Shown: positions 49,679 through 58,179 of the stretch, piece after piece
Numbering within the stretch: position 1 is the stretch's first letter
How the letters are laid out: the number at the start of each line of letters is the position of its first letter
Assembly: GCF_030010555.1 (NCBI RefSeq)
Contig: NZ_JASCQP010000034.1
Coordinates: forward strand, 1 to 64,000
Source of the DNA: Halomonas rhizosphaerae
GTDB lineage: Bacteria > Pseudomonadota > Gammaproteobacteria > Pseudomonadales > Halomonadaceae
Direction of reading: 5' to 3'
DNA length: 64,000 nt
Made by a program: the position numbers and the translations under genes
Notes under the pieces: generated by a model
What the model saw: only the letters and a program-made list of their open reading frames with translations
The model's database searches: none
What the model was told of the DNA's origin: nothing

Positions 49679-49736
49679 CGGCAGGGCCCCTCACCCCGGC
49701 AGGGGACAAGGGTTGGCACTATGCTGGGAACAGGCC

Positions 49737-49751
49737 CCTCAGGGCCTGAGG
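49737..49751. promoter_or_regulatory. Perfect 15-base palindrome upstream of the secreted protein gene
   Basis: CCTCAGG and CCTGAGG are separated by one base, 30 bases before the start at 49781. It may be a repressor operator or a leader hairpin. A possible -10 box (TATGCT, 49720-49725) lies upstream, but its -35 partner is weak. No regulator can be named. Confidence 0.3.
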
Positions 49752-49780
49752 CTCACCTTTACCCCTTCGGGAGGTGCATC

Positions 49781-50233
49781 ATGACAACGCCAACCATCCC
49801 CTCCAGCCCCCTGTCTCGCTGGATGCTGCTTTCCCTGCTGTTCGCCGCCCCCCTGGCCCTGGCCAGCGAGGGCCATGACCTGACCTTCCAGGGCGACGCC
49901 AGCTTCGGCGGCCCCCACGGCGGCCAGGCGATCCAGGTGGCCGTGGTCGACGCCGAGTCCGGCGAGGTGCTGGCCGAGGAATCCGGCACCGTCTCCGCTG
50001 ACGGCGACCCGGCATTTTCCTTCGACTTCCCCGGCGCCCTGCAGGACGGCAAGGGTCACGAGGTCCACTACTGGATCGACTCCAACTTCGGCGGTGGCAG
50101 CGAGGGCAGCTGCGACCCCATGGAGAATGACCACCAGTGGAGCGTATCGCTGGAGCCCGCCAGTGACGCGGTCACCCACGTGGAAAGCCACGACCCCGGC
50201 GCACAGTCGGAGGTCTGCGCCACCTTCGAGTAA
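49781..50233 (+). CDS. Secreted acidic protein of unknown function
   Basis: 150 aa with a signal peptide (MTTPTIPSSPLSRWMLLSLL, cleavage at ALA-SEG). The acidic mature part (LTFQGDASFGGPHGGQAIQV, DPAFSFDFPGALQDGKGHEV, NFGGGSEGSCDPMENDHQW) has two Cys, one in GSCDPMEN and one at VCATFE, which could bridge. The beta-rich pattern suggests an immunoglobulin-like or jelly-roll fold, but no family is recognised. GGGAGG lies 6 bases before the ATG. A GC-rich hairpin follows its stop. Confidence 0.75.
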   Translation: MTTPTIPSSPLSRWMLLSLLFAAPLALASEGHDLTFQGDASFGGPHGGQAIQVAVVDAESGEVLAEESGTVSADGDPAFSFDFPGALQDGKGHEVHYWIDSNFGGGSEGSCDPMENDHQWSVSLEPASDAVTHVESHDPGAQSEVCATFE

Positions 50234-50248
50234 CGCCCGCAACGTCCA

Positions 50249-50281
50249 GGCCCGCGGGGCCGCTGGTCGGCCGTGCGGGCC
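50249..50281 (+). terminator. GC-rich hairpin after the secreted protein gene
   Basis: GGCCCGC (50249-50255) pairs with GCGGGCC (50275-50281), and further complementarity lies inside (GGGGCC with GGCC). No T-run follows, so it is a weak terminator at best, or it stabilises the 3' end of the mRNA. Confidence 0.35.
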
Positions 50282-50351
50282 CTGTTGCCCTGGCCGCGAC
50301 GCGGCCCACCGAGCTGCCAGGGCCGTGGCGTGAGGGTGCCGGGAGGTGATC

Positions 50352-50936
50352 ATGCGATTACGCGATGCGGTCCGGGCCGATGCCCGAGACCTGGCCTACC
50401 TGATCAACCTGGCGGGGGAAGGGCTGCCCGAGTACCTCTGGGGGCTGATGGCCGAGGGGGGTGAATCCCCCCTGGAGGTCGGCATGCAACGTGCCGCCAG
50501 GCAGGAGGGCGGTTTCAGCTACCGCCACGCCAGGGTGTGCATCGACCGGGGGCGGCTGGTCGGGATGATCCTCGCCTATCGGCTGCCGGAGGCCATCGAC
50601 CCCGAGGACCTGGAGGAGTGTCCCGCCGTGGTCGAGCCGCTCCTGCGCCTCGAGGCCAGGGTCCCGGGCAGCTGGTACATCAACGCCATCGCCACCCTGC
50701 CGGCGGCACGCCGCAAGGGCATCGGCCGCCTGTTGATGGCCCAGGCCGAGGCCTCGGCGATCGCCGCCGGCTGCGACCAGATGAGCCTGATCTTGGCTGC
50801 GGAGAATGCCGTTGCCCGGTCGTTCTACCAGCGGCTGGGCTTCCTCGATGCCGCGTCCCTGCCGCTGGTTCCCTGGCCCGGCTGCGCGCAGGGTGGTGAC
50901 TGGGTACTGATGACCCGTCGCCTGGAAAGTGGCTAG
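50352..50936 (+). CDS. GNAT family N-acetyltransferase
   Basis: A 194-aa acetyltransferase. The acetyl-CoA site is INAIATLPAARRKGIGRLLM (conserved R/Q-x2-G-x-G/A), followed by LILAAENAVARSFYQRLGF, the usual C-terminal strand-helix. The N-terminal region RLRDAVRADARDLAYLINLA is a common GNAT opening. GGGAGG lies just upstream of the ATG at 50352. Substrate unknown. It lies between the secreted protein gene and the convergent MFS gene. Confidence 0.88.
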   Translation: MRLRDAVRADARDLAYLINLAGEGLPEYLWGLMAEGGESPLEVGMQRAARQEGGFSYRHARVCIDRGRLVGMILAYRLPEAIDPEDLEECPAVVEPLLRLEARVPGSWYINAIATLPAARRKGIGRLLMAQAEASAIAAGCDQMSLILAAENAVARSFYQRLGFLDAASLPLVPWPGCAQGGDWVLMTRRLESG

Positions 50937-50975
50937 GCGACCTCGTGCCGGGCGCCGGGCCAACGCCCCTCGGCC

Positions 50976-52136
50976 TCATGGACGGGGGGAGGTGCGCGCC
51001 ACCCTGGCCTGCAGGGCAGACAGCGCCATGGCCAGCAGGCCCACCAGTGCCATCAGCAGCAGCGGGAAGCTGCGTGTCCCGAGCCCTTCCAGCAGCGGGC
51101 CGGCCAGCGAGGGCACCGCCATGGCGCCGCTGCCGGCGGCCAGGAAGATCATCCCGGTGGTGCGACCGCTCATCGCCATCAGCTGGTTGCTCAGCCCGAA
51201 CAGGGTGGGAAAGATTGCCGAGGCGGCGAGCCCGAAGAGCAGCGAGACCGCCCCCAGCGGCAGCCAGTCCAGCTGCAGCGCCAGGGCGCTGGCCAGCCCC
51301 AGGGCCAGGCAGCCGCGCAGCACCCACCAGGGCGAGAAGCGGCGCAGCAGCGGGATCGCCAGCAGGCGCCCCACCGAGAGCGCCAGCCAGAACAGGGTAG
51401 CCAGCATGGCGGCCGCCTCGCCGGGCATGCCGCGCAGGGTGGCATAGGCGGTGACCCAGCCGGCGAAGGTGATCTCCATGCCCACGTAGAGGCCGAACAT
51501 GAACAGGAACAGGGCCAGCCGCCAGGCATCGGCGGGTGGCACGAGGGCATCGTCCGCGCGGGCGGCCGGCGCCCGGGGGCTCTCCGGGCGGGCCAGTGGC
51601 CAGAGCAGCAGCAGCGTATAGAGTGCCACCGCCCAGAAGGCCCAGGCGAAGTGGCCGGTCAGCGCCAGCATCGCCACCAGCACCAGGGGCACCAGCGTAT
51701 TGCCCAGCCCGAAGCAGAAGTGCAGGGCGCTGATCCAGGGCGGCGAGTCCTTGCCGTGGGCCCACAGCAGCAGGGTGTTGGCGCCGGCATTGGCCGAGAC
51801 CTCGGCCAGGCCCAGCACGAAGACGACCCCGGTCAGCACCGCCAGTTCCTGCCCGAACGGCACCGCCACGAGCCCTGCCGCCATCAGCAGCAGCATGGCG
51901 GCGACTACGCGGTGGCCCGGGAAACGGTCCACCAGCCGCCCCGAGAGCAGCGAGCCGAGCATGTTGCCCAGCGCCCGGGCGGTGAACAGCACCGAGATCT
52001 GGCCCATGGTCGAGCCGGTCATCGCCGCCAGGTGCGGTAGCGCCGGCCCGAGCAGGCCGCCGCTCATGCCGACGGCCAGCATGACCAGGAAGTAGCGGTG
52101 GGTGACCCGGCGGGCGTGGGGCGTCGTGGCCGGCAT
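50976..52136 (-). CDS. MFS transporter (sugar-type)
   Basis: 386 aa with twelve predicted helices and a central cytoplasmic loop near residue 190 (LARPESPRAPAARADDALVP). Motif A is visible after helix 2 (GSLLSGRLVDRFPGHRVV), and YVGMEITFAGWVTAYATLRG is a helix typical of FucP/DgoT-like or LacY-distant exporters of sugars. Substrate cannot be assigned. Start at 52136 fits the family length. Convergent to the GNAT gene, 39 bases apart. Confidence 0.88.
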   Translation of the reverse strand: MPATTPHARRVTHRYFLVMLAVGMSGGLLGPALPHLAAMTGSTMGQISVLFTARALGNMLGSLLSGRLVDRFPGHRVVAAMLLLMAAGLVAVPFGQELAVLTGVVFVLGLAEVSANAGANTLLLWAHGKDSPPWISALHFCFGLGNTLVPLVLVAMLALTGHFAWAFWAVALYTLLLLWPLARPESPRAPAARADDALVPPADAWRLALFLFMFGLYVGMEITFAGWVTAYATLRGMPGEAAAMLATLFWLALSVGRLLAIPLLRRFSPWWVLRGCLALGLASALALQLDWLPLGAVSLLFGLAASAIFPTLFGLSNQLMAMSGRTTGMIFLAAGSGAMAVPSLAGPLLEGLGTRSFPLLLMALVGLLAMALSALQARVARTSPRP

Positions 52137-52321
52137 GTCCCCTCCTTGGCAGGCGGCAAAGGGCGCGATTGTGCCATCTTTGCCGGCCCGGCGACTCCTC
52201 CCCGCCGCGCTTCGCCGGGGACGGGTGGGGGAGACCGACCACCTGTGGTGGCTGCTGACGCTGCCGTGGCGGGGCCGTTCTTGTCTTCTTGCAGCTGCCA
52301 GTTCGGCTCCGGAGTCCTGCT

Positions 52322-53359
52322 TCAGGCCGCCGCCCGGGCCGACACACGATTACCGCCCGAGCTCTTGCTGAGGTACATGGCGCTGTCGGCGTGGCCGACC
52401 AGCTCCTCGAACGATTCGCCCTGTTCGGGGTAGGAGGCAACGCCGATGCTGATGGATTGCGGGTTGTGCCATCTGGCATTGATGACGCGCTCCATCATTT
52501 TCTTGCCCCCGACCGCATCGGTATCGGGAAGCAGCATCACGAACTCGTCACCGCCATAGCGAGCCAGGAGGTCGCTGCTGCGCTTGCACGCCTGAAGCCG
52601 TTTCGCCAGGTCCAGGATGGCGCGGTCACCGGCGGCGTGTCCCTGGGTATCGTTGATGACCTTGAGGCCATCCATGTCGATGACGACCACGCAATAGGGA
52701 CGCTGCGCCCGTCTGGCCATCTCGTGGATCGGGCTGGACAGGTCGTCGAAGGCACGGCGGTTGAACAGGCCGGTCAATGCGTCCCGGCTGGCCATCTTGA
52801 GCAGGGTGCGGTTGGAGAGGTGGATGGTATGGACCAGTGCTGCGGTGAGGTAGCCGACGATCAACAGGGCGATGATGCTGGTGCCGACCGGTGCCAGGCT
52901 GTCGGTGGCCAGGATGTCGGTGCCCTGCAGATGGAGCAGCAGGAGCTGGCAGGCCGCTATGGCCGCCACCTCGAGCATCGTGACCATGACGCCAAGGGTC
53001 AGCGCGCTGGTGACGATCGCCAGCAGGTAGAGACTCGCCAGCGGACCGGTGACGCCCTCGGTGCCGTAGAGAAACCAGGTGATGAAGCCGATCATGGCCC
53101 AGGTGTGCAGGGCCAGCAGCCAGCGCTGCCTTTCCCCGAAGAAACGCAGCCGGCTGGCCAGCAGGCTGAAGCCGAAATAGCTGATGGTAGCCACCAGCAC
53201 CCCCAGGCCCCCCTCGGCGGGCAGGCCCATGATCACCAGATAGAGGATGACGATCGTGACCAGCAGCCATTCGATCTGATACAGGCCGGCCGAGAAGCCC
53301 TGGATCTGGACGCCCTCAGGATCCCACTCCAGAGGTGGCAGGGGGTCTTGTTCGGACAT
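52322..53359 (-). CDS. Membrane-bound diguanylate cyclase (GGDEF)
   Basis: 345 aa. The N-terminal ~190 residues contain six predicted helices (EWLLVTIVILYLVIMGL, GVLVATISYFGFSLLA, WLLALHTWAMIGFITWF and others) in an MHYT/MASE-like block. The C-terminal domain has DGLKVINDTQGHAAGD and the active-site ARYGGDEFVMLLPDTD. The inhibitory site RSSD lies 5 residues before GGDEF, so c-di-GMP product inhibition is expected. There is no EAL domain. Lies upstream of a ~180-base gap to DUF1289 on the same strand. Role: raising c-di-GMP in response to a membrane-sensed cue. Confidence 0.93.
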   Translation of the reverse strand: MSEQDPLPPLEWDPEGVQIQGFSAGLYQIEWLLVTIVILYLVIMGLPAEGGLGVLVATISYFGFSLLASRLRFFGERQRWLLALHTWAMIGFITWFLYGTEGVTGPLASLYLLAIVTSALTLGVMVTMLEVAAIAACQLLLLHLQGTDILATDSLAPVGTSIIALLIVGYLTAALVHTIHLSNRTLLKMASRDALTGLFNRRAFDDLSSPIHEMARRAQRPYCVVVIDMDGLKVINDTQGHAAGDRAILDLAKRLQACKRSSDLLARYGGDEFVMLLPDTDAVGGKKMMERVINARWHNPQSISIGVASYPEQGESFEELVGHADSAMYLSKSSGGNRVSARAAA

Positions 53360-53535
53360 GGCGCTCTCTCGTTGGACCGGGGCATCCGTTGCGTCACGCT
53401 ATCCCATGTGACGCGGCACTTCACGCCGAACGCGTCATCGGACTTTCCACGCACCGGGCCGGCCGGTTGCGGCTCCCGCCCCCGAGACAGGCCTGGATGG
53501 CTGCGGGCCCCTCTGCGCAGGCTATCCTCGCCCGG

Positions 53536-53724
53536 CTAGACCGGTTCGGTCCGTCCCTCGCGTGCCAGCCGCTGCCAGACCGCCACCCGCTCGGCCTCGT
53601 CCATGCGGGTCCAGCGGGCGATCTCGTCCAGGGTGCGCCCGCATCCCTCGCAGTGCGTGCCCTCCGGCGTTAGGCGACAGACCTGCACGCAGGGGGAAGG
53701 GCGGTATTCGGGGGGATCACTCAT
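53536..53724 (-). CDS. DUF1289 family small Cys-rich protein
   Basis: 62 aa with the DUF1289 pattern: PSPCVQVCRLTPEGTHCEGC has four Cys (C-x3-C-x9-C-x2-C) followed by GRTLDEIARWTRMDEAERVA, the conserved Trp/Glu segment. The cysteines probably hold a metal or iron-sulphur cluster. Common in halomonads, and function unknown. The ATG at 53724 overlaps the stop of the ion-transporter-like gene by 8 bases. An in-frame upstream Met (53733) is also possible. Confidence 0.85.
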   Translation of the reverse strand: MSDPPEYRPSPCVQVCRLTPEGTHCEGCGRTLDEIARWTRMDEAERVAVWQRLAREGRTEPV

Positions 53725-54706
53725 ACTTTTCACGCCACTGCCTGACGGCGATCTGTTCCTTGAGCATCTCGAGCGTGTCGATCATCACCTGCTCGGTCAC
53801 CCGGTCGGTGTGCTTGTCGACCTGCAGCCAGGTATCGAAGCCGCTCTCCGTCATGTGCTCCACCAGGTGCCCGAACTCCGGTGAGCGCATGCCCCTCACG
53901 GCCTCGTCCAGCAGCCGACAGGCCAGGTCGCGGAGTGTCTCGTCCAGCCCCCTGGCCACCTGGCTGCCCATGGGTAGGCGTTTCAGGCGCCGTATCTCGG
54001 GGCTCTCGGCCAGGGTGCGGCCCACCAGGGCGGCGACATAGCGCATCAGCTCATCGCGGTTCGCGACATAGGCACTGTCGGCCATCTCCTCCAGGCGGCG
54101 GGAGACCTCGGCGATCAGCTGATGCTTGCGCGGCAGGATCACATCGCCGACGACGCGGCGGGAGAGCGAGTCGCTGGCGCGGACCTGCTGCTGCACATTG
54201 TCGAGCAGTCGGATGGCGATGCGATCGGAGAGCTCCTCCAGCAGGATGTCGTAGTACTTGGCATAGACGCCATACAGGCGCCAGCGACGGATATCGATCA
54301 TTCCCACCCGCTGCAGGCGATGCAGCAGCGAGATGACGCGCAGCACCCGCAGCAGGCGAAAGCCGCCAAGGGGCATGCAGCCCAGCACGTCATACCAGTG
54401 CACGAAGGGATAGAAGAACCAGCGATGGTAGCGCCGCTCGGCGATGGCCACGGTCCAGCCCAGCAGCACATCGAGCAGGAAGATGCTGACGAAGGCCAGG
54501 TCGATGGCGATGAAGTTGGCGTGGATGTGCTGGTCGTAGGCGGCATGCCAGCCCGGGGCCACGGCCGCGAAGGCATCGTTGAGCGGCGGCAGCAGGAAGA
54601 GGGTATCGAACAGCAGCAGCGCCAGGTTGGCTATCACCAGGACCAGGATCAGCAGGTCCCAGGCGATATGCAGGCGCTCCAGGGCCAGGCCGACGGGCCG
54701 CTTCAC
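53717..54706 (-). CDS. Ion-transporter-like protein with voltage-sensor helices but no pore
   Basis: 329 aa. Four N-terminal helices resemble a voltage-sensor domain: S1 (16-40), S2 (66-88), S3 (97-112), and an S4-like helix GGFRLLRVLRVISLLHRLQR with Arg at 117, 120, 123, 130 and 133. After it comes a 190-residue soluble helical domain (QQQVRASDSLSRRVVGD, RGLDETLRDLACRLLDEAV) instead of pore helices and a selectivity filter. Similar genes are often annotated as ion transporter. It could be a voltage- or stretch-linked regulator. Start at 54706. The stop overlaps the DUF1289 start. Confidence 0.75.
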   Translation of the reverse strand: MKRPVGLALERLHIAWDLLILVLVIANLALLLFDTLFLLPPLNDAFAAVAPGWHAAYDQHIHANFIAIDLAFVSIFLLDVLLGWTVAIAERRYHRWFFYPFVHWYDVLGCMPLGGFRLLRVLRVISLLHRLQRVGMIDIRRWRLYGVYAKYYDILLEELSDRIAIRLLDNVQQQVRASDSLSRRVVGDVILPRKHQLIAEVSRRLEEMADSAYVANRDELMRYVAALVGRTLAESPEIRRLKRLPMGSQVARGLDETLRDLACRLLDEAVRGMRSPEFGHLVEHMTESGFDTWLQVDKHTDRVTEQVMIDTLEMLKEQIAVRQWREKYE

Positions 54707-54930
54707 CGTTTCCCCCCGGCGGTCGTGCGCAGCGGGTCGAGCAGCTCGCTCAGGCCGTTGTGGTCGATCTCGTGCATCAGGTGCAGCAGTCGGCCGATCT
54801 GTCCCTCGGGAAAGCCCTCCCGGGCGAACCAGTTGAGGTAGGGGCCGGGCAGGTCGGCGATCAGGCAGCCCGCGTGCTTGCCGAAGGGCATGCGCAGGGT
54901 GACCAGTTTCTCAAGGTCTTCAGGATTCAC
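54703..54930 (-). CDS. DUF3820 family protein
   Basis: 75 aa beginning (GTG start) NPEDLEKLVTLRMPFGKHAG, with the family's MPFGKHAGCLIADLPGPYL and NWFAREGFPEGQIG. The earlier part of a longer open frame is antisense to the divergent phosphodiesterase gene and was not used. Function unknown; such proteins occur as single short genes in gammaproteobacteria. It overlaps the start of the ion-transporter-like gene by 4 bases (ATGA), suggesting coupling. Confidence 0.82.
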   Translation of the reverse strand: MNPEDLEKLVTLRMPFGKHAGCLIADLPGPYLNWFAREGFPEGQIGRLLHLMHEIDHNGLSELLDPLRTTAGGKR

Positions 54931-54966
54931 TATGCTGGCTCCATGACGGACAGAGGCGACCTTACC

Positions 54967-55449
54967 ATGCCGGATGTGAGGCTCGAAGGGCCCATCGGAG
55001 TGATTTCCGATACCCACGGGCTGCTGCGCCCCGAGGCGCTGGCGATGCTCCAGGGCTGCGAGTTGATCCTGCATCTCGGCGACGTCGGCAGCAAGGACGA
55101 GGACGCCGCCCTCCTCGAGCGGCTCGCCGAGCTGGCGCCCCTGCACGCCGTGCGTGGCAACATCGACACCGCGGCCTGGGCCGAGCGGCTGCCCCACACC
55201 CTGGACCTGAGGGTCAATGGCTGGCGGCTGCACCTGGTGCACGACATCGCCCATCTCGACGCGGCCATCGCCTGCGACGCCGTGCTCCACGGCCACTCCC
55301 ACAAGCCACGGCACGAATGGCGGGGTGAGCGGCTGCTGTTCAACCCGGGCGCCGCCGGCAAGCGCCGCTTCCGGCTACCCATCACCCTGGGCAAGCTGTG
55401 GGCGGACGCGCGCGGCCTGCGCGGGGCGATCCAGCACCTGCCGCTGTGA
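54967..55449 (+). CDS. YfcE/MJ0936-type metallophosphodiesterase
   Basis: A 160-aa phosphodiesterase of the YfcE family, dependent on divalent metals. Metal ligands are visible: GVISDTHGLLRPEAL (Asp-x-His), ILHLGDVGSKDED, AVRGNIDTAAW (Asn), VHDIAHLD and LHGHSHKPRHEW (His-x-His). The fold is that of calcineurin-like phosphodiesterases. Natural substrate uncertain. The ATG at 54967 is chosen because of GAGG upstream; ATG 54943 is in frame without a site. Divergent from the DUF3820 gene. Confidence 0.9.
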   Translation: MPDVRLEGPIGVISDTHGLLRPEALAMLQGCELILHLGDVGSKDEDAALLERLAELAPLHAVRGNIDTAAWAERLPHTLDLRVNGWRLHLVHDIAHLDAAIACDAVLHGHSHKPRHEWRGERLLFNPGAAGKRRFRLPITLGKLWADARGLRGAIQHLPL

Positions 55450-55534
55450 GGCGGCCACGCCTTGATCCCGCACACCTGTGCCCGCATGCAGGAGTGTGTA
55501 ACCCCATGCCCCTGACCCAACGCGAGGAGAGCCC

Positions 55535-56167
55535 ATGACGACCCTGGTGATCGGCGCCAACGGCCAGATTGGCCGCCAGTTCTGCGCGCTGGCGCAGGCC
55601 GCCGGCGAGCCCATCAAGGCAATGATCCGCGACCCGGCCCAGCAGCCCTGGTTCGAGGAGCGCGGCATCGAGACGGTGATCGCCGACCTGGAGGGCGACT
55701 TCCGCCCCGCCTTCGACGGCTGCGACCAGGTGGTCTTCACCGCCGGTTCGGGCCCGCATACCGGCCCCGACAAGACCCTGCTGATCGACCTCTACGGGGC
55801 GATCCGCGCCGTCGACATCGCTCGTGAGGTGGGCATCGGGCGCTTCCTGATGGTCAGCGCCATGCGCGCCGAGAATCCCCAGGAGGCGCCGGAGAAGCTG
55901 CGCCCCTACATGGCGGCCAAGTTTGCCGCCGATGCCCACCTGCGCCTGGCCGGGGTGCCCCACGTGATCCTCAAGCCGGGCCGGCTCACCGACGAGCCCG
56001 CGACCGAGCGCGTCGCCACCTCGCTCGCCGAGACCGGCGGCGAGAACCGGGTCTCGCGGGCCAACGTCGCCCACGCCCTGCTGCACCTGCTCAAGGCCCG
56101 GGAACGGGTCGACCGCGAGTTCGTGCTGCTCGACGGCGAGCGGGAGATCGGCGAGGCGCTGGCATAG
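55535..56167 (+). CDS. NAD(P)-binding oxidoreductase (YwnB/NmrA-like)
   Basis: 210 aa with a Rossmann nucleotide site at the start (TTLVIGANGQIGRQFCALA), then VIADLEGDFRPAFDGCDQVV and FLMVSAMRAENPQEAP. This layout fits atypical short-chain reductases such as YwnB/BVR-B-like proteins, in which the Tyr-x3-Lys pair may be missing. Cytoplasmic. Substrate unknown. GAGGAGAG lies just before the ATG. Downstream gene is convergent. Confidence 0.88.
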   Translation: MTTLVIGANGQIGRQFCALAQAAGEPIKAMIRDPAQQPWFEERGIETVIADLEGDFRPAFDGCDQVVFTAGSGPHTGPDKTLLIDLYGAIRAVDIAREVGIGRFLMVSAMRAENPQEAPEKLRPYMAAKFAADAHLRLAGVPHVILKPGRLTDEPATERVATSLAETGGENRVSRANVAHALLHLLKARERVDREFVLLDGEREIGEALA

Positions 56168-56202
56168 CGCGGGCAGCGGCCGGCTGACCTGACCATTGCC
56201 CC

Positions 56203-56970
56203 TTACTCCAGGCGTTGCTCCAGGTCTGACAGGAAGGCCCGGATACGCGCCGCGTTGGTGCCCACGTCGCTGGTGCCGAGCCGTGAGGCGGAGCGCATGT
56301 CGACCCGGACGCCGTCCGGCGTCTCGGTGAGGCGGATCACCACGTCGTCCTTGAAGCCGAACCAGGTGGTGGTATCGGTGGCCTCCAGCCTGGCGTCGCC
56401 CACCGCGGCAATCTCCCAACCGGCGTCGCGGGCCGCGGCCTCGGCGGCGGCCAGCACCTCGGGGAGGGGAGCGTCGAGCACCAGCGGCTGGATGTCCGGG
56501 TAGGCCTCGCGCTGCTGGCGGGCGGTCGCCTCGCCGGGGTAGTCCACGGCATTGGGCGCGGCCTTCCGGGCCGCGACCAGGGCCTCGAAGGCCGGCGGGT
56601 CCTGCAGGTCGGTGGTGATGTCGTGGATGGGCGGCACCGCCTGGGCCTGCTGCAGCTGCATCCAGGGCACCGCGACCAGCACCAGGCCGGCCAGGATCAC
56701 CAGCCCACCGAGCAGCGCCGGCAGGGCGCGGCGGGTGAAGGCGGCCATGACCAACCCCACCACACCCAGCCCGGCGGCGCCGAGGGCGACGAAGGCGCCG
56801 TAGCGCAGCATGCTGAAGGCATCCCCCAGCGCGAGCAGCCCGGCGCGATAGGCCGGCCCCGCGCCGGCCATGGAGAGCGCCGCCAGGATGGCCAGGATGC
56901 CCCCGGCCAGTGCCACCTTGAAGGCCAGTCCCGTGCCTCGATGTCCCGATGTCATGTGGTCACGCGTCAT
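56203..56970 (-). CDS. DUF1499 family protein
   Basis: 255 aa with three N-terminal helices (LAFKVALAGGILAILAALSM, YGAFVALGAAGLGVVGLVM, ALLGGLVILAGLVLVAV) and a periplasmic/soluble DUF1499 domain (PPIHDITTDLQDPPAFEALV, AAEAAARDAGWEIAAV, TTTWFGFKDDVVIRLTET, MRSASRLGTSDVGTNAAR). DUF1499 is conserved in proteobacteria and its function is not established. The ATG at 56970 with GAGGA upstream is preferred. An in-frame Met at 56997 is possible. Confidence 0.88.
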   Translation of the reverse strand: MTRDHMTSGHRGTGLAFKVALAGGILAILAALSMAGAGPAYRAGLLALGDAFSMLRYGAFVALGAAGLGVVGLVMAAFTRRALPALLGGLVILAGLVLVAVPWMQLQQAQAVPPIHDITTDLQDPPAFEALVAARKAAPNAVDYPGEATARQQREAYPDIQPLVLDAPLPEVLAAAEAAARDAGWEIAAVGDARLEATDTTTWFGFKDDVVIRLTETPDGVRVDMRSASRLGTSDVGTNAARIRAFLSDLEQRLE

Positions 56971-57255
56971 GCCGGTTCCTCGCATCTTTCTGCCCATGGC
57001 GAATAGAGGCCCTCGGCCAGGAGAGACCCCTCTCCTGCGCCGGGCGCAGCTGGCCGCCAACATGCCACGGCGGGGTCCCGCCAGCGAGCGCCCGCCTGGC
57101 CCGCTCCGGCACGCGGCAACGTATCGGCACGACGTCTCCAGGGCCTTGGCCGAGAAAGGAAACCCTGAAAGAGAGTAAGCTGGCTAGCTAAACTCGCCGG
57201 ACACTGGACCCCGTCGTTCGGGCCGGCCGACCCTGGCAACGACCCAAGAGACGCC

Positions 57256-57477
57256 ATGAATCCCACCATCGATCTGCTCAAGTCCCAGCGCTCGATTTGC
57301 AAGCTCAATGACTAGCAGGTCGAGGCCTTCGACGCGGCCATGCAGGCCTACTACCAGGCGCGCAGTGGCGGCAACAAGAACACCGACTGGTCACACAACC
57401 TCCAGCCGCTCTTCGACACCAAGCTACGCCCGCATATGCGCGACTTCCTGATCAAGCGCGGCTTCGAGATGAAGTGA
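57256..57477 (+). pseudogene. Nitroreductase remnant (NfsA-like), internal deletion and TAG
   Basis: A 73-codon frame broken by TAG at 57313-57315. The first 19 codons (MNPTIDLLKSQRSICKLND) match the flavin-binding start of NfsA-type nitroreductases. The remainder (AAMQAYYQARSGGNKNTDWS, LRPHMRDFLIKRGFEMK) matches their C-terminal end. The roughly 170 residues that carry most of the FMN site are missing, yet the two parts stay in the same frame. Also RSI-C-K where an Arg is usual. The gene is not functional as it stands. Confidence 0.85.
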
Positions 57478-57579
57478 TAACAGCATAGAAGATAAGGCTG
57501 TCGCTCGTACTAAAGGCGTTTGCGGCGCGTTGCGATAAATCGACTAGCATGAGTACAAACAACGGGCGGAGGCATTCTG

Positions 57580-58179
57580 ATGGTCGAACAGAATCGCCAA
57601 CCGGGAGAGTCCGAAGAGTCGTACGTGGAGCAAGAGCCAGTCGGTCGATCTGCCAGGATGACGTGGGGCCTGCGCGCCTTCGGGTTGATCGTGGCGTTGG
57701 TGGTATGGATCGCCATGAGTTTCGCCGAGGGACTGTCGTCGGACGCGCGCTGGGTCGTAACGATCGCCACCTTGATGGCGATCTGGTAGATGATCGAGGC
57801 GATCCCGCTCTCGGCCACGGCCCTGTTGCCGATCGGGCTCTCCGTGCTCCGCTTGGTGGCGGAGCGCAGCGGCGAATCCGTGAAAACCACCACGCCCGGC
57901 CATGACCATCACCAGGCCTGCCACGTTGACTTCAACTTCGACGACAACATCAAGCGGTTCGGTGTCTGCTTGCTTATCGCGATCGCCTGGCCGGCGAGCA
58001 TGGGCGGCCTCGGCAATGCTACCGGTCGGCATGCCCCGAACGCCATCGTCTTCGACACCGGCGCGGTCAACATCGCCCGGATGGCGCGCGGCGGCGTCAT
58101 TCTCAACGTCCTCGGGATCGCCTTGATCACCCTCTTCTGCTACATGCTCGGCGGCTTTGCGTTCGGGCTGCAGTTCTGA
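57580..58179 (+). pseudogene. DASS/SLC13-type transporter remnant, TAG and internal deletion
   Basis: The first part (69 codons from 57580) ends at TAG 57787-57789 in the run TGG TAG ATG ATC GAG, where the family has WW(M/I)xEAIP, so TGG to TAG is the likely lesion. The next part (MIEAIPLSATALLPIGLSVL) continues in frame as the DASS helix hairpin. After SVLRLVAERSGESVKTT a large central portion is missing, and the tail (LLIAIAWPASMGGLGNATGR, NIARMARGGVILNVLGIALI) matches the C-terminal sodium/substrate site. About 200 codons remain of a usual 450-500. Treating the two frames as separate genes would be wrong. Confidence 0.85.

Noticed and set aside
49713..49728. TGGCAC element resembling a sigma-54 -24 box
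   Set aside because: The expected TTGC at -12 with correct spacing is absent (TGGG instead).
57313..57789. TAG codons read as an amino acid (recoding)
   Set aside because: Both genes also lack large central parts, so reading through would not restore function; no recoding machinery is visible.
57790..58179. Separate 129-aa gene for a small membrane protein
   Set aside because: It continues the transporter frame directly after the TAG and covers conserved DASS helices, so it is part of the pseudogene.
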